Below are positions 11,796-21,690 of a DNA stretch of 64,000 nt, one piece after another. A model generated the notes under the pieces. The model was not told where the DNA came from and did no database searches. It saw only the letters and a list, made by a program, of their open reading frames with translations. The translations under genes were made by a program, and so were the position numbers. The DNA is from Homalodisca vitripennis (Eukaryota > Arthropoda > Insecta > Hemiptera > Cicadellidae): positions 19,442-83,441 of the forward strand of contig NW_025777649.1 of the NCBI RefSeq assembly GCF_021130785.1, written 5' to 3'. How positions within the stretch are numbered: position 1 is the stretch's first letter; every line of letters starts with the position of its first letter.

Positions 11796-13636
11796 GATCT
11801 GCCACTAGATATTTCCTCTATTCCGAAAAAGCCATTGTGATATTAGGTTTAATTTGAGTTTATTTTCATTCTTCTTTCATTTTACACCTTACAAATAACA
11901 TTTCCTTTTCTTTTTCTACTCTTCTTGGGACCCTGCATTGGTGGCTGTGCCTGACACTGAGGTGGATTTGGCTAAGGAGTTCACCTGCGCGTGCTCTCCT
12001 CTTGCTACCTGGTGTTGGGTTTGGCAATTCTGATGTTTGGTCCAAACTGTCTACTATACACTTACACGGGGATGGGTGGTTATGAGATCTGCCGTTTAAA
12101 TTTTTTTTGTTTGAAGTATTTACAGCTTCCTTGATTTAGCATTTATTTATATATTTTTTCTGTAATCAATATTGGGATCAGCGACAGTCTCATTGCCTCC
12201 TATGCGCAACCCCAAACACACTTCATTAACACATCTTTAACTATCTCTATCCTATTAATTAATTATTTTTTTTTGTTAAGTTATAACTTAAGGCATTTAG
12301 GGATAGAGAATAATTTGTATCGATAAATGCTTTAGAACCGACATTATTTAGCTTTTCCCTTATAGTCGACTGTTCAACAAAGTTTTCTCCTATATACAAC
12401 TAGGCTAAAGCTATAGCGAAGCACTCACGCCAGTTAGTCAAACCTTATTTATTGCTATAAATGTTTTATCTCTGTGTAATTTAGTGTTCGTGTATGGTTT
12501 TTCGTGATAGATATTACTTTGTATTTTCGAGCATGCGTGTTACGACCTTATAATGGTCAGTTATATGTATATTTATTTGTATGTGTTAGTTATACAGAGT
12601 GGTTATCCTATCCACATATTAATGGTTATTACCAATCATTTCCTGGCCTACTAACTCTGAGCCAACAGGAGTTTTTTTTTTTCTCTTGAGTTATTGTTTG
12701 TTGGCCCATCCTTCTCGATCTGAACACTCCATTTGGGGAATACTACTCGCCATATGTCACCAAACAATCTTGAAAAACTAATAGGGTAGATAAGTTTAAA
12801 GAACTTGTTAGCAGACCAATTCTCCTCTTTCCTTGCCTCTTATGACTGTAGTCACTGGGAGACCTCATCATTTAGATTTGGATTTATTTCTCCAATGGCC
12901 ATTTCATCTTTTCACCACCTTTCCTGTATTTCAAATATTGAAAGGATATGAACAAAACAATGAATTGTATATGTTCTTCCAGAGAGGTCATGGGGACCTT
13001 TCACTCCCTCTCATTCTGCGTCCGGTAGATTGGCTTGTTGGTAGCAGGCTTGTCTCCCGCTGCGGGAGGGGGGGAGGGAAGTAAGGGGAACAGGACTAAG
13101 ATTATGGCCAGCTACGATGGGAGAAATATTCTATGAGTTACACAAGAATAAAATTTCCTTAACTTCTCCTTTCCTACTTGGCCTATTTTTGGAGGGAAAT
13201 CTGAGTCTGATGATGGGGCTGAATGAAGGTCGTGATTCTCAGTCAAACACGGTTTCCTGAATACTGATTCCTTTTACCTAGACTATCTTCTATAATTTAA
13301 TTAAACTTTTTAAAGAAGCCCAACCTTAACCTTGGAAGAGTTAGAAGTATTTAGCAGGTATGTGACATGTTGGTGATAGATAGATCTTAGTTGCTTTCCA
13401 CTTATGGGTTGAAGTTGTCTGTGGTTGAGGACTGGAGCTGTTCAGCGAGAATGGGCGCGGTTTCTGCACCGCCTTTCTGCATGGTAGTGTTATTTGAATA
13501 TTTTAGTAAACTCTGCGTTCTAGTTTAAGATTTTTGGCTCAACTTAACTTTAACTGGTTCACTTCCAAATAACTTTCCTCTCACCCTTTCTACCACTCTT
13601 AATGGCTAAGCCTTCGAACTCCTCGGAGAAGGAGGG
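11796..13636. other. Mixed-composition stretch, no coding frame recognised
   Basis: GC-richer islands at about 11,925-12,100 and 12,690-13,260 alternate with AT-rich DNA. They look like old transposon untranslated sequence rather than host exons: frames are short and no family is recognised. A purine run CTGCGGGAGGGGGGGAGGGA lies at 13,060-13,079. No gene is supported. Confidence 0.4.
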
Positions 13637-14070
13637 GAGGATGCGGCGAGTGCCGCTACAGTTTTGAATTTGGCGCGCGTTATCCGTCTGTTGCCGCGAA
13701 CGCTATAGCCAGCTGCGCCGACCTCTAGCCTTTAGCTCAAACAATAGGAGCCTCCTACCATCCGGAATTCTTCCGGACAGGTTCTGGTAGGATGGTTCCT
13801 GCTAGGTTTTCAGGCTGTGACCAGAGGTTGTGCACACAAGAGTCGTTGTGCAGCTTTCGAGCAGGGTGGACCGGGAGAAGTTAGCGTGGGTGGTCTAGAT
13901 TTTAGTAGTATTTTGTTAGGGAACCTTTCGGAACTATACCCAAATTATTAGTATTTATTTAATCATCAAAGCTGGTTAGGTTTTGGAATAGACGGAATCT
14001 AGTGGCGGATCCACGGATTATTCCTCGGGAAGGTCCCCCCTTCCGGTCGCGACGCCACGAGGTCGCAAGG
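13637..14070 (+). repeat. GC-rich direct repeat, copy A
   Basis: About 430 bp, matching copy B (14,304-14,740) in order throughout. Shared landmarks are GCGGCGAGTGCCGCTA, TTGAATTTGGCGCGCGTTAT, AGCCAGCTGCGCCGACCTCT, GGAGCCTCCTACCATCCGGA, an imperfect hairpin made by CTACCATCC and GGTAGGATGG, and AATCTAGTGGCGGATCCACG. The offset between copies is about 667 bp. GC content is far above the neighbours. Direct repeats of this kind could be LTR-like or tandem 5'-UTR monomers of a LINE; neither is proven. Confidence 0.8.
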
Positions 14071-14303
14071 TGAGCAATAATATTCATCATAGAACAATCA
14101 ATATTATCTTTGACATTCTTTTACATACTTTATAAAGAATGTACAGCTGTTTGTGAGAACTATTTCCTCACTTATTGTTTAAAGTAATATCGATAGCATT
14201 TTAGAAGGCAAAATATTGAAAATTAGTAAAAAATAGAGTGTAATAGCTGGGTAAATTAGTATTGCCTTACTAATTCATGTTAAATTAATAAAACTCAATA
14301 ACT

Positions 14304-14740
14304 GATGCGGCGAGTGCCGCTATAGATTTGAATTTGGCGCGCGTTATCTTTCAGTAGCCGCGAACGCGATAGCCAGCGATAGCCAGCTGCGCCGACCTCT
14401 AGCTCTTAGCTTGAACTATAGGAGCCTCCTACCATCCGGACTTCTTCTGGACAGGTTCTGGTAGGATGATTCCTGCTAGGTTAGCAGGCAGAGACCGGAG
14501 GTTGTGGGGAGTCGTTGTGCAGCGATCGGGTAGAGTTGACGGGTAGAAGTGAGTGTACGTGGCCTGGGACTTGGCATAATTGTTAGGGAAGCTTTCGGAA
14601 CCATATCCAAATTATTAGTTATCTTTAATCATAAAAGCTGGTTAGCTTTTGGATAGGAGGAATCTAGTGGCGGATCCACGGTTATTATTCCTCTGGAAGG
14701 TGCCCTCTTCCGGTCGCAACGACACGAGGTTGCTAATATT
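14304..14740 (+). repeat. GC-rich direct repeat, copy B
   Basis: Second copy of the 13,637-14,070 repeat, moderately diverged, with a local duplication of GCGATAGCCA (about 14,366-14,387). The DNA between the copies (14,071-14,303) is AT-rich and unrelated. Overlapping frames of 72-103 codons on both strands at 14.64-14.96 kb arise from GC-rich repeat DNA and carry no recognisable domain. Confidence 0.8.
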
Positions 14741-15533
14741 GGTAGCGCGAGCCGTTCGCCTCGGATTCTCAACACCATTCCTAACCAGCATTAATTTTAA
14801 TTTCACGCATTCCGTCCATTTCTTTCGTTTTCGAATAACATACCAATGGTATTTTTTCAAGCAATGGCGTAAATCACCCCAGGGCAGCGACCGACGCCAC
14901 GAGGGAAGCAGCGACCTTCACCAACAGAATCAGATAACTAAATTAGTTCTAGTCTTTTAAAATAAGCTTAAATTATAAACCTTTAATGCCTCAATCACGT
15001 GATCACCTGAAAATGTTTTTTACTTGCATGCGATGCATTAAAAAGTCAGTACTGATTATATTGGCGCATAAGGTAACTTACTTGTTTGACTGTGCAAAGG
15101 CGAAACCTGCATATATTGGAGAAAATGTGTGCAGAGTTGAACCAACCCTCATCAGGATATCTTGAACATGAGGTTCAGTAAAGTTAGAAGACAATGTACA
15201 TTTTTCATAGATTATTGGATTAAAGTTTTACTATTGGATTAAACTCCTATTCGTTAGGAGACTCAAAATAATTCGGTTGTGCATTTACACTTGACAACAT
15301 CTATTTTGTTTTTTTTTTATTTTATAAATTATATCATATATAGTAATATCGTAATACTAATTTCGATAGTTCCTAATAGTAATTATCAAACACGTACATA
15401 TTTAAAATTGTAAAATTAATTCTACGTTTAAAATGTACAGGTTATACTGTTTTATCTGTTAAATAAGATTATTGTACCAATACACAACCTATGGCACTGG
15501 GTATTCCGATAAAACGATTATCACACAGAACAC
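14741..15533. other. No gene seen
   Basis: Begins with further GC-rich sequence containing GACGCCACGAGG (14,892-14,903), a 12-mer also present in copy A at about 14,050, so the GC-rich element may extend to about 14,930. The rest is AT-rich with no supported feature. Confidence 0.4.
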
Positions 15534-16354
15534 TTTTTGACGTGACAACGTCTTAAATTAGGTTGCGGCTCGGAGTCACTCATGAAAAAGTGTAACGCCC
15601 GGTAACGTTACGATGCCCGTCCAGTGGGTCGGCCGCACGGGATCCGCACGGGATAAAGCAGATAACTGTGTGTCCGCCGCACGGGATAAAGCAGATAACT
15701 ATGTTTATTCGTGAAAAACGTGGAGTGCTTAGATTCGTCATTTACAACAACTACAACAATAAAGGTAAATAATTGTACACTGATATTTCATTATCGTAAA
15801 CTATGATTGATTGATGATTTGTTAGATTGACACAAAAGTTGAGAAACTGAGTTTATAGGTTATGTCATACTATTGACAAATGTTGACAGTGTTAAGTAAA
15901 TTATTAGTTTAAATCACTCTGCAATCAATCGTAATTCAGTCGATTGAGAAGAAACAGCGCGTATTGCTAGTCAAACATTTAAAATAACAAATTATAACCT
16001 CTAACCTGTCATAACAGTGCGACCAAGCAAACGAACTAAACCGACCAATCACCACGCGCGGAGTTAGAATTTAACTGTGTTTAGCAAGAATTTCAAATTC
16101 CAATTTTAGTAAATGTTTTATTCAACTTTACCATTTACAATAAAAAATTTTAATTAATTTCAAATTATGTACAATGTTTTAGTAAACAAAATATATTTCT
16201 ATAGTGAAAATTTGTGCAATTCTTATTTTCATTCAATTCCTTGTTCCTATTGTGCAATTTAATAATATTTATATAAATAAATATTCTACCGAGAAAAAGA
16301 CGTTGTCACGTAAAATCTTCGCCCGTAAAACCGACTTTGCAGGCAACCATAATT
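15534..16354. mobile_element. Fold-back non-autonomous DNA element, copy 2
   Basis: Direct copy of 5,672-6,503 with only scattered substitutions and a few small indels. It carries the same ACGTGACAACGTCTT left end (15,540-15,554), the AAGACGTTGTCACGT right end, and the same internal GC-rich duplication. Closely matching copies with unrelated flanks point to recent movement. A short frame near its right end is not a gene. Confidence 0.82.
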
Positions 16355-17219
16355 TTTTCTGCAAGTTAAAAATATGTAAACGTACGGCTAGTTAATTAAT
16401 CAAGAAGGTGTTGTTGCTACTGTATCGCCAAACATTTAACACGCATGAGTTTGCTCATTTGTAATGTTACGTTCCAGTGGGATAATACTTGTATGGGACT
16501 TCTAAAAACCTAGAATTCCAGAACCTGGAATGTGTGGTTTACAAACGATCCTGGCTCAAATTATTTATATTTTTAGTTTCAAATTTTAATTTGCCTAAGT
16601 GCATCGTTTAAGAAGATATACAGGCATACATATGAAGGTCGAGAAGCCTATTTAAGAAAAACACGTCTATTTCCGAACTTTATAATTCATCTATGACCTC
16701 GAAAAAACATTATTTCCATAAATGCCTCACCATTGAAGAGAATAAATTTGGTGAAATTTATCCAGCCCCTAGATTCTTGCGCGTAAGAAGAGACATCCAG
16801 CTCTGAGCCAGCCTCTCCAATCAAAGCCGGTCTATTTCCGGGTGGCAAACCCCTCTCTAGGCTGGCAAGTATCATTGACTCATAGGGAACGAACACAACA
16901 AACCCCAACAGTCATCTCCCGCAGTAGATCAGAAATATCGAATTACCTTGCAGAATCTCGACATTTTAAGTTAGTCATGTACCACTCCTGGATATTCATA
17001 AGGTTGTACAGATTTAAGTGACATCGGTTTTTGCTGGAAGGTATAAACCAACCAGAAGTGAACCCTCTGGGGAAAGTAAATGTATAAATAAATATTACCG
17101 TGTTAGAGCTAGCAGATACATTACATGAATTCTTCATATTTTTTCAAAGGAAATGAGTACACATCTTCAGAGAAACTAAAAAAAACTTTCTTGGAAAAAC
17201 GAGATCTTAGGAACACAAT
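16355..17219. other. No gene seen; GC-richer patch at 16.70-16.92 kb
   Basis: A 73-codon minus-strand frame (16,687-16,908) with LPPGNRPALIGEAGSELDVS stands out in composition from its AT-rich surroundings and could be a transposon or exon scrap. I recognise no domain and no convincing splice context, so no gene is called. Confidence 0.3.
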
Positions 17220-17770
17220 TTATGTTAGGCTCTCTAAATATACATGTTTGAAACTGCTCTCACTATCATATTTTCTTTATAACATTCCATTTATAGTATG
17301 AGAGAGACGTAGTAACACACATATTCAATACAGTTATTTGAGTTTTTGTAAATCAATTGTTTTAGTAGCCTTCAGCTTAAACGTAACAGGTATTTAATAA
17401 GTATTCAAATCTATTATTTGAAGCCATTCGTAAATTTAATATCTAAAAATTCAAGAATATGAACAGTTGTAATTCCTGAACTGGAAAGAAATGAAACCAA
17501 TTCAAGAAAAAGTTAAATTTTGCAGCGAGTTTTAGGTTTTATTGATACTGTTATTTAAATTCAAATATTAACGAAGAAGTATTTTTATGTATGTAGTTTG
17601 TATTTTTACTATTCGGAAACAGCGTGCACAAACCAGAACTCGAACTCTGGCCCTTGAGTTGATAAGTTGAGGCAGAATTATTCAGCTACGTTAGAAGACG
17701 TCTACAAGGCACATTCTAGTAATTTGTCAGCATTAGCCCAATATATTTGCAAGTGCACCTTTGCTTTAAT
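17220..17770 (-). repeat. Repeat-family segment (minus) with tRNA-like module
   Basis: Reverse complement matches 57,707-58,150 or slightly beyond: TTCAGCTTAAACGTAACAGG here against CCTGTTACTTTTAAGCTGAA there, and AACGAAGAAGT against ACTTCTTCGTT. The tRNA-like module is at its right end. Confidence 0.7.
17618..17759 (-). repeat. tRNA-like (SINE-like) module, copy 2
   Basis: On the minus strand: ATTACTAGAATGTGCCTTGT, then an A-box-like GTAGCTGAATAATTCTG, then CAACTTATCAACTCAAGG, then the B-box-like CAGAGTTCGAGTTCTGG. Of the five copies this keeps the clearest B-box-like core. It does not fold into a full cloverleaf by eye and is not called as a tRNA gene. Confidence 0.65.
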
Positions 17771-18479
17771 ATGCTATAATTATTATTGCTATACATACAA
17801 TGCAAAGTTGTTATCATGAAAAATAAATTATAATGTAGTTCAAGCAAAGAGTTCTCAAATTACAGATTTGATATTTAAGTATTTTAAAATAGCAATGGCG
17901 TCCAGTACGGAATTACTGGATTGACTGATTTTTTTTTGTACAAAGAGATTTACAAAACAATATGGGTTAAAATAATGTTTATTTGCTAACCTGTTTACAT
18001 TTATATAAATTATTATACGTAAACACTTAAACATAACCTACTCAGGTGATTATTAGTCAGACAGAAAAGTGTATTAGTTGCAAGTATTAAAAGATTAGTT
18101 ACAAGAACGTTAGATAAAACTTAAGCTAACCAGTAACGAGTAATAGACTTGAGAAAATATGTATTATTTAAAATGAAAATAATAATGAGACAGTTTTATG
18201 ACACTCAGCCTTATTCCGAGATTGGACATGCACCATCATATATAACTCATTTTTCTTTATGTAGAAATTTCATTCAAAGTTTTATACCAGTTTTCTGGTA
18301 AGCAAGTGAAAGGCGAGAGTGCGATAAAGTTCAATATTGTCATTAATGTTTAAAATTGGCTGCAATATATTATAATTTATCTTTAAACCGCGAATAAAAA
18401 TGTAACTTGTTAAAATCTTACATAATAGTACTCAATTTTTTATGTATTTATTTCTTCAATATTTTCTCGTTTCCATCAT

Positions 18480-18705
18480 GGTTACCTATAAGAACTTTAC
18501 AAAAATATTCGCTGAAGCGCATCAAAATCCAATTGGTTAACACATACTATCAAACACAGTGTTTCTCAAATATAAATTAACCTTCATGCAAATATTGAAA
18601 TCTAAACTCAGTTCGTTTTCGGGCTAGCGTGTAGACGGACTGACAGACAAAATTTAAATATTTCAAGCCTCACGAATGATGAGTTTCGCTAAAGCTCAGC
18701 GTATT
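18480..18705 (-). repeat. Old repeat related to 60.95-61.2 kb
   Basis: The minus strand reads GTCTGTCAGTCCGTCTACAC, then AAAACGAACTGAGTTTAGA, then TTTGCATGAAGGTTAAT, mirroring GTCTGTCCGTTCACACGA, AAAACGAACTGAACTATAGA and TTTGCATGAAGCTTCAT at 60,960-61,035. Similar motifs are widespread in insect mobile-element tails, but the family is not identified here. Confidence 0.55.
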
Positions 18706-19024
18706 AATTTTTTTTAATATAACAGAAATAACATAAGTGGAATATAATGAGACAATATTAGGACGCAGAGCTGAACATAACGTATACCTATTACCATTAT
18801 AACTTAATTTAAATCGTGGAATCAAGGGTGTAAACTCAAAATATGTGCTTTGTGATAACTGGTAATTTTAAAACACATCACATAAAACATCAACCTAAGC
18901 TCTGAATATAATTTTAAGAAAAAGATTAAAACATTTTTCTAATAACCCAACAAATTTCTAAGGAGCCAGTCTATTAAGTCTACTAAAAACTATTTTAATG
19001 CAATACACAACTTAAATTGAAACT

Positions 19025-20085
19025 TAGACTAAGGACTTAAGTAGTTTTAAGAAAACATTGTCGCAAATATTTTCTGATATTCTTATAAAGTTCTAAGGAG
19101 CTAGTATTCCGATAAATATTAAAAAAAATACAAAACTTTAATTTGAAATTACAGCTAATATAAATTTAAACCCATCATTCGAGTTATTTTATCTGCATGG
19201 TTATCGAGTCGTTATGTTTCTCAATAACATTCACCATTACAATGTTCCAGTTAGTGAGGAATTGATATGTCTGTGAAGTAGAGAGATGACTATATTATTT
19301 ATTCAATATTGAATATTTTATGTACTTATTAAAAAAATGTATTTACCTCAGTTTCCAATTGGAAATGTTTGAGTTTCTTCCAAAATCCAGTTTTCAATTT
19401 ACATACTTTATTTCAAATATTTCCGTAATAAATAAAGTTTATAATATAACTGTGTCATGGGCTTAATCAATAACAATATTGAATAGCAATCTTTACTAGC
19501 ATTTATTATTTTAATGTAATATGTGTATGTGACAGCCAGTGCCTCAGTTACCCTGGTCCCGGTATCTGGACCACAAATTAGATAACTTGTGACTTCTGAA
19601 CAAACATTTTGATTAACCTATCTGATTTTGCAGTAGGTTGGCTTTCCTGTCAGTGTGTGATGAAAATTATATTCCGATAAATAATTTTAGTGGAAAATAT
19701 CATAACAACTATAATGTTCAAATATAGCATTTTTGACTTTTTTCAGAGTAAAATTATTATTAATAGTGTAAGTAATCCATGTAAAGGTGACAAAGGAATC
19801 TAAGGAGTTGTTTCTATAACTGTATCATCACAATCGGCAAGTTATAATCTCTTGTAAAGTAAAAGAAAGCTCTGGTGGTAATGTCATCAACTAATTGAAT
19901 AAAGTAAAAGATATAGACTATAATTCTCCTCAAATCTGCACAACAACGTTTCTAGAAATGATTGAGTTTAAAAAAATTAACGCAATACATTATGAGTTTT
20001 TATTAAAAGTCAGCTAATGTTCACCAGTTTTAAATTTTTAAAAGTTTTTACACTACTATATACTGCCTGAAAAATGTCGCGGCGA
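19025..20085 (-). repeat. Arm of second inverted repeat (right), with the empty insertion site
   Basis: 19,025-19,963 is the reverse complement of 10,711-11,660, and 19,964-20,085 continues as the reverse complement of about 8,640-8,731. On its minus strand TGCGTTAATTTTTTTAAACT is followed directly by CAATCATTTCTAGAAACG, without the two transposons present in the other copy. The match stops near 20,085, where the FLYWCH reading frame begins to differ. Confidence 0.85.
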
Positions 20086-20641
20086 CACGTACAGGTGAGT
20101 CAACCCGCGGCGTGGACGCCACGAAAACCTGGTTGGTGTACTGCATGAGTCGTGTATCCGACTCAATAGAGTGGTCCAGAACGTGCTTAAACTGTTCTTC
20201 GAGCTGCAGTAGACGGTCTTGGAGAACTTTGTTTTCGGCAACCAGGTCGGCTACTTCCGCGGCAGAGGCAGAGTCAAGACAGACAACCGGGATCGAGGCA
20301 CCGGTGGACGTCGCGGATGACGCGGGGAGTTCAGCATCGCTCGAGAGCGCGGGCGTCGCGGCAGACTGTGCCGACGAGACCACAGGCGTCGAAGCGCAAG
20401 CGGGCGTCTCGGAAGATGCGGCAGGCGGGGTAGGTGCAGGTGACAAGGACATATTCCTCATGGTGACTGGTTGGGGCCCTTGGTGTTTGCCGCTGCACGA
20501 CACAAGTCTCGTCGCATCGGCGTTGGTCTTCAACGTCGCTCCACAGTTCCGCCCCAAACAGCGCCAGGCTCTTTCCCCGTTCTTCAAGCAATGGCTCTCT
20601 CTATACTTGTAGTTGTGGTGGAAGGATAAGAGGTTTTCCAT
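20048..20641 (-). CDS. FLYWCH-type zinc-finger protein with coiled coil (197 aa)
   Basis: This is the only intact, domain-bearing frame in the window. It starts at the ATG at 20,639-20,641; the in-frame triplets upstream are non-ATG until a stop near 20,660. Residues 1-58 form a FLYWCH-like finger: F7, Y11/Y13, W26, C28, C33 and H53 are present, but the usual last zinc ligand (H-x-H) reads H-Q-G, so zinc binding may be altered. Residues about 60-125 are rich in proline, alanine and serine. Residues about 126-170 (VADLVAENKVLQDRLLQLEE) predict a coiled coil, suggesting oligomerisation. FLYWCH domains bind DNA or protein and occur both in host regulators and in transposon-derived genes. The last eight codons lie in a copy of the dispersed repeat. 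The frame is intronless and much GC-richer than its flanks. Expression is unproven; it may be a domesticated or mobile-element gene. Confidence 0.6.
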   Translation of the reverse strand: MENLLSFHHNYKYRESHCLKNGERAWRCLGRNCGATLKTNADATRLVSCSGKHQGPQPVTMRNMSLSPAPTPPAASSETPACASTPVVSSAQSAATPALSSDAELPASSATSTGASIPVVCLDSASAAEVADLVAENKVLQDRLLQLEEQFKHVLDHSIESDTRLMQYTNQVFVASTPRVDSPVRVAATFFRQYIVV

Positions 20642-20840
20642 TTTTTGTTTGCTCAAGAGTTAGAGTCATTTTTTGTAATAAATATGAATATAGGCAGTAA
20701 TTTATGACATCTAATTAAAATAAATATGGGAATATGTATAATATTTAAATAATTTAAAATCACAATAAAAAGTTAAACAAACAAATAAATAAAAGACACA
20801 AACAAAAAATCTGTCAAAATTTGAGTTGATGTTAGTAAAA
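20642..20840. other. AT-rich flank upstream of the FLYWCH frame
   Basis: Very AT-rich and low in complexity. No promoter element can be assigned with confidence. Confidence 0.4.
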
Positions 20841-20864
20841 TAAGTTAATCATTGGGGTATAAAA

Positions 20865-20995
20865 AGATAGCGTCCCTGGCGGGATTTGATCTGGTATCCC
20901 TCAGATTACTAGGTCTAAACGCTATTAGTGAAATAGTCTTGACTTGCTGATAAGCCACAGTCACTAGTACATAGGTCGCACCGACGAAGTCTGAG
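20865..20995 (-). repeat. Degenerate tRNA-like sequence
   Basis: On the minus strand GTGGCTTATCAGC resembles an A box. It is followed by AGCGTTTAGACCTAGTAATC and a B-box-like GATCAAATCC, ending CCCGCCAGGGACGC. The spacing is too long for an intact tRNA without a long variable arm. A tRNA-derived SINE head or tRNA pseudogene is the most likely reading. Confidence 0.45.
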
Positions 20996-21199
20996 TAAAG
21001 ACGCATGTTACTAACTCTTGAATCGTGTTTGTTCGTTAGTCAAAGTTAGGTTATGAATGAAAAGTCCAATGTTACTGTGTGCCTTACTCACTTGAATGTC
21101 TAACACATTTAAATTGGATTTTCAAGTCCAATCACAGCCACGTTAGATAATTAAAATTCACTTAACTAATTGTTAAAATTAAAACTTTAATTTAGTAAA

Positions 21200-21690
21200 T
21201 TTGAATAAAATATTTAGAAGCGATACAGCACGAGTGCTGCACATTGGCGCATGCGCATCAGGCCAAGATTTAACCTGCGGTATCTCGCCTCGCTGCTTTG
21301 TTTGAGGAGAAGGTACCAGTCACTAAATACAGAGTGCTGGGTTCATCGCCTCTAAAGTGTGCATTACTTAGAGGAATATTTGTACACCCTGTTTACGGTT
21401 TTATATTTAAAGTTAGCCATGACTATCCACTGTGGAGTTACTATAAGTACTGAAAAAACAAGCCTATCCATCATCGACATTTACGGTGAATCGGTGCCTG
21501 TGTGAACATGTACGTAGTATTAATAGTGTAAGTATTAGCCCGACTTCCAGATAAATCAGGACTGCGTTTCCGGTCGCTGGTTGACGGACCGGTAAATTTT
21601 TCGGACCGAACTATTACATTTTAGAACATTGCTTCCTGTAACGGAACCGGACTCTGTTCCGGTATTGTGTTGTGTATAAAACTCCGTTAG
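21200..21690. other. GC-richer non-coding patch
   Basis: Contains the near-palindrome CAGCACGAGTGCTG (21,226-21,239), a NRF-1-like GCGCATGCGCA (21,247-21,257), and repeated GGACCGG / AACGGAACCGGA motifs near 21,585-21,660. It could be a promoter region, an LTR or a transposon end. No repeat partner is seen in the window and no direction is implied. Confidence 0.3.

Noticed and set aside
13637..14740. Direct repeats considered as LTRs of an intact retrotransposon
   Set aside because: Only about 230 bp of AT-rich DNA lies between them, with no gag or pol. TG..CA ends and a target duplication were not identified.
14649..14960. 103-codon plus-strand frame over GC-rich copy B
   Set aside because: It is not maintained in copy A, has no domain, and overlaps an antisense frame of similar quality.
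16687..16908. 73-codon minus-strand frame with LPPGNRPALIGEAGSELDVS
   Set aside because: Composition differs from the surroundings, but no domain, splice context or second copy was found. Not enough to call a gene.
17618..17759. tRNA-like modules considered as functional tRNA genes
   Set aside because: The A- to B-box spacing and stems do not give a complete cloverleaf, and copies differ at positions that must pair.
20112..20612. 166-codon plus-strand frame opposite the FLYWCH frame
   Set aside because: It is serine/alanine-rich with no domain. The minus-strand frame has the FLYWCH finger and coiled coil, so this is its antisense shadow.
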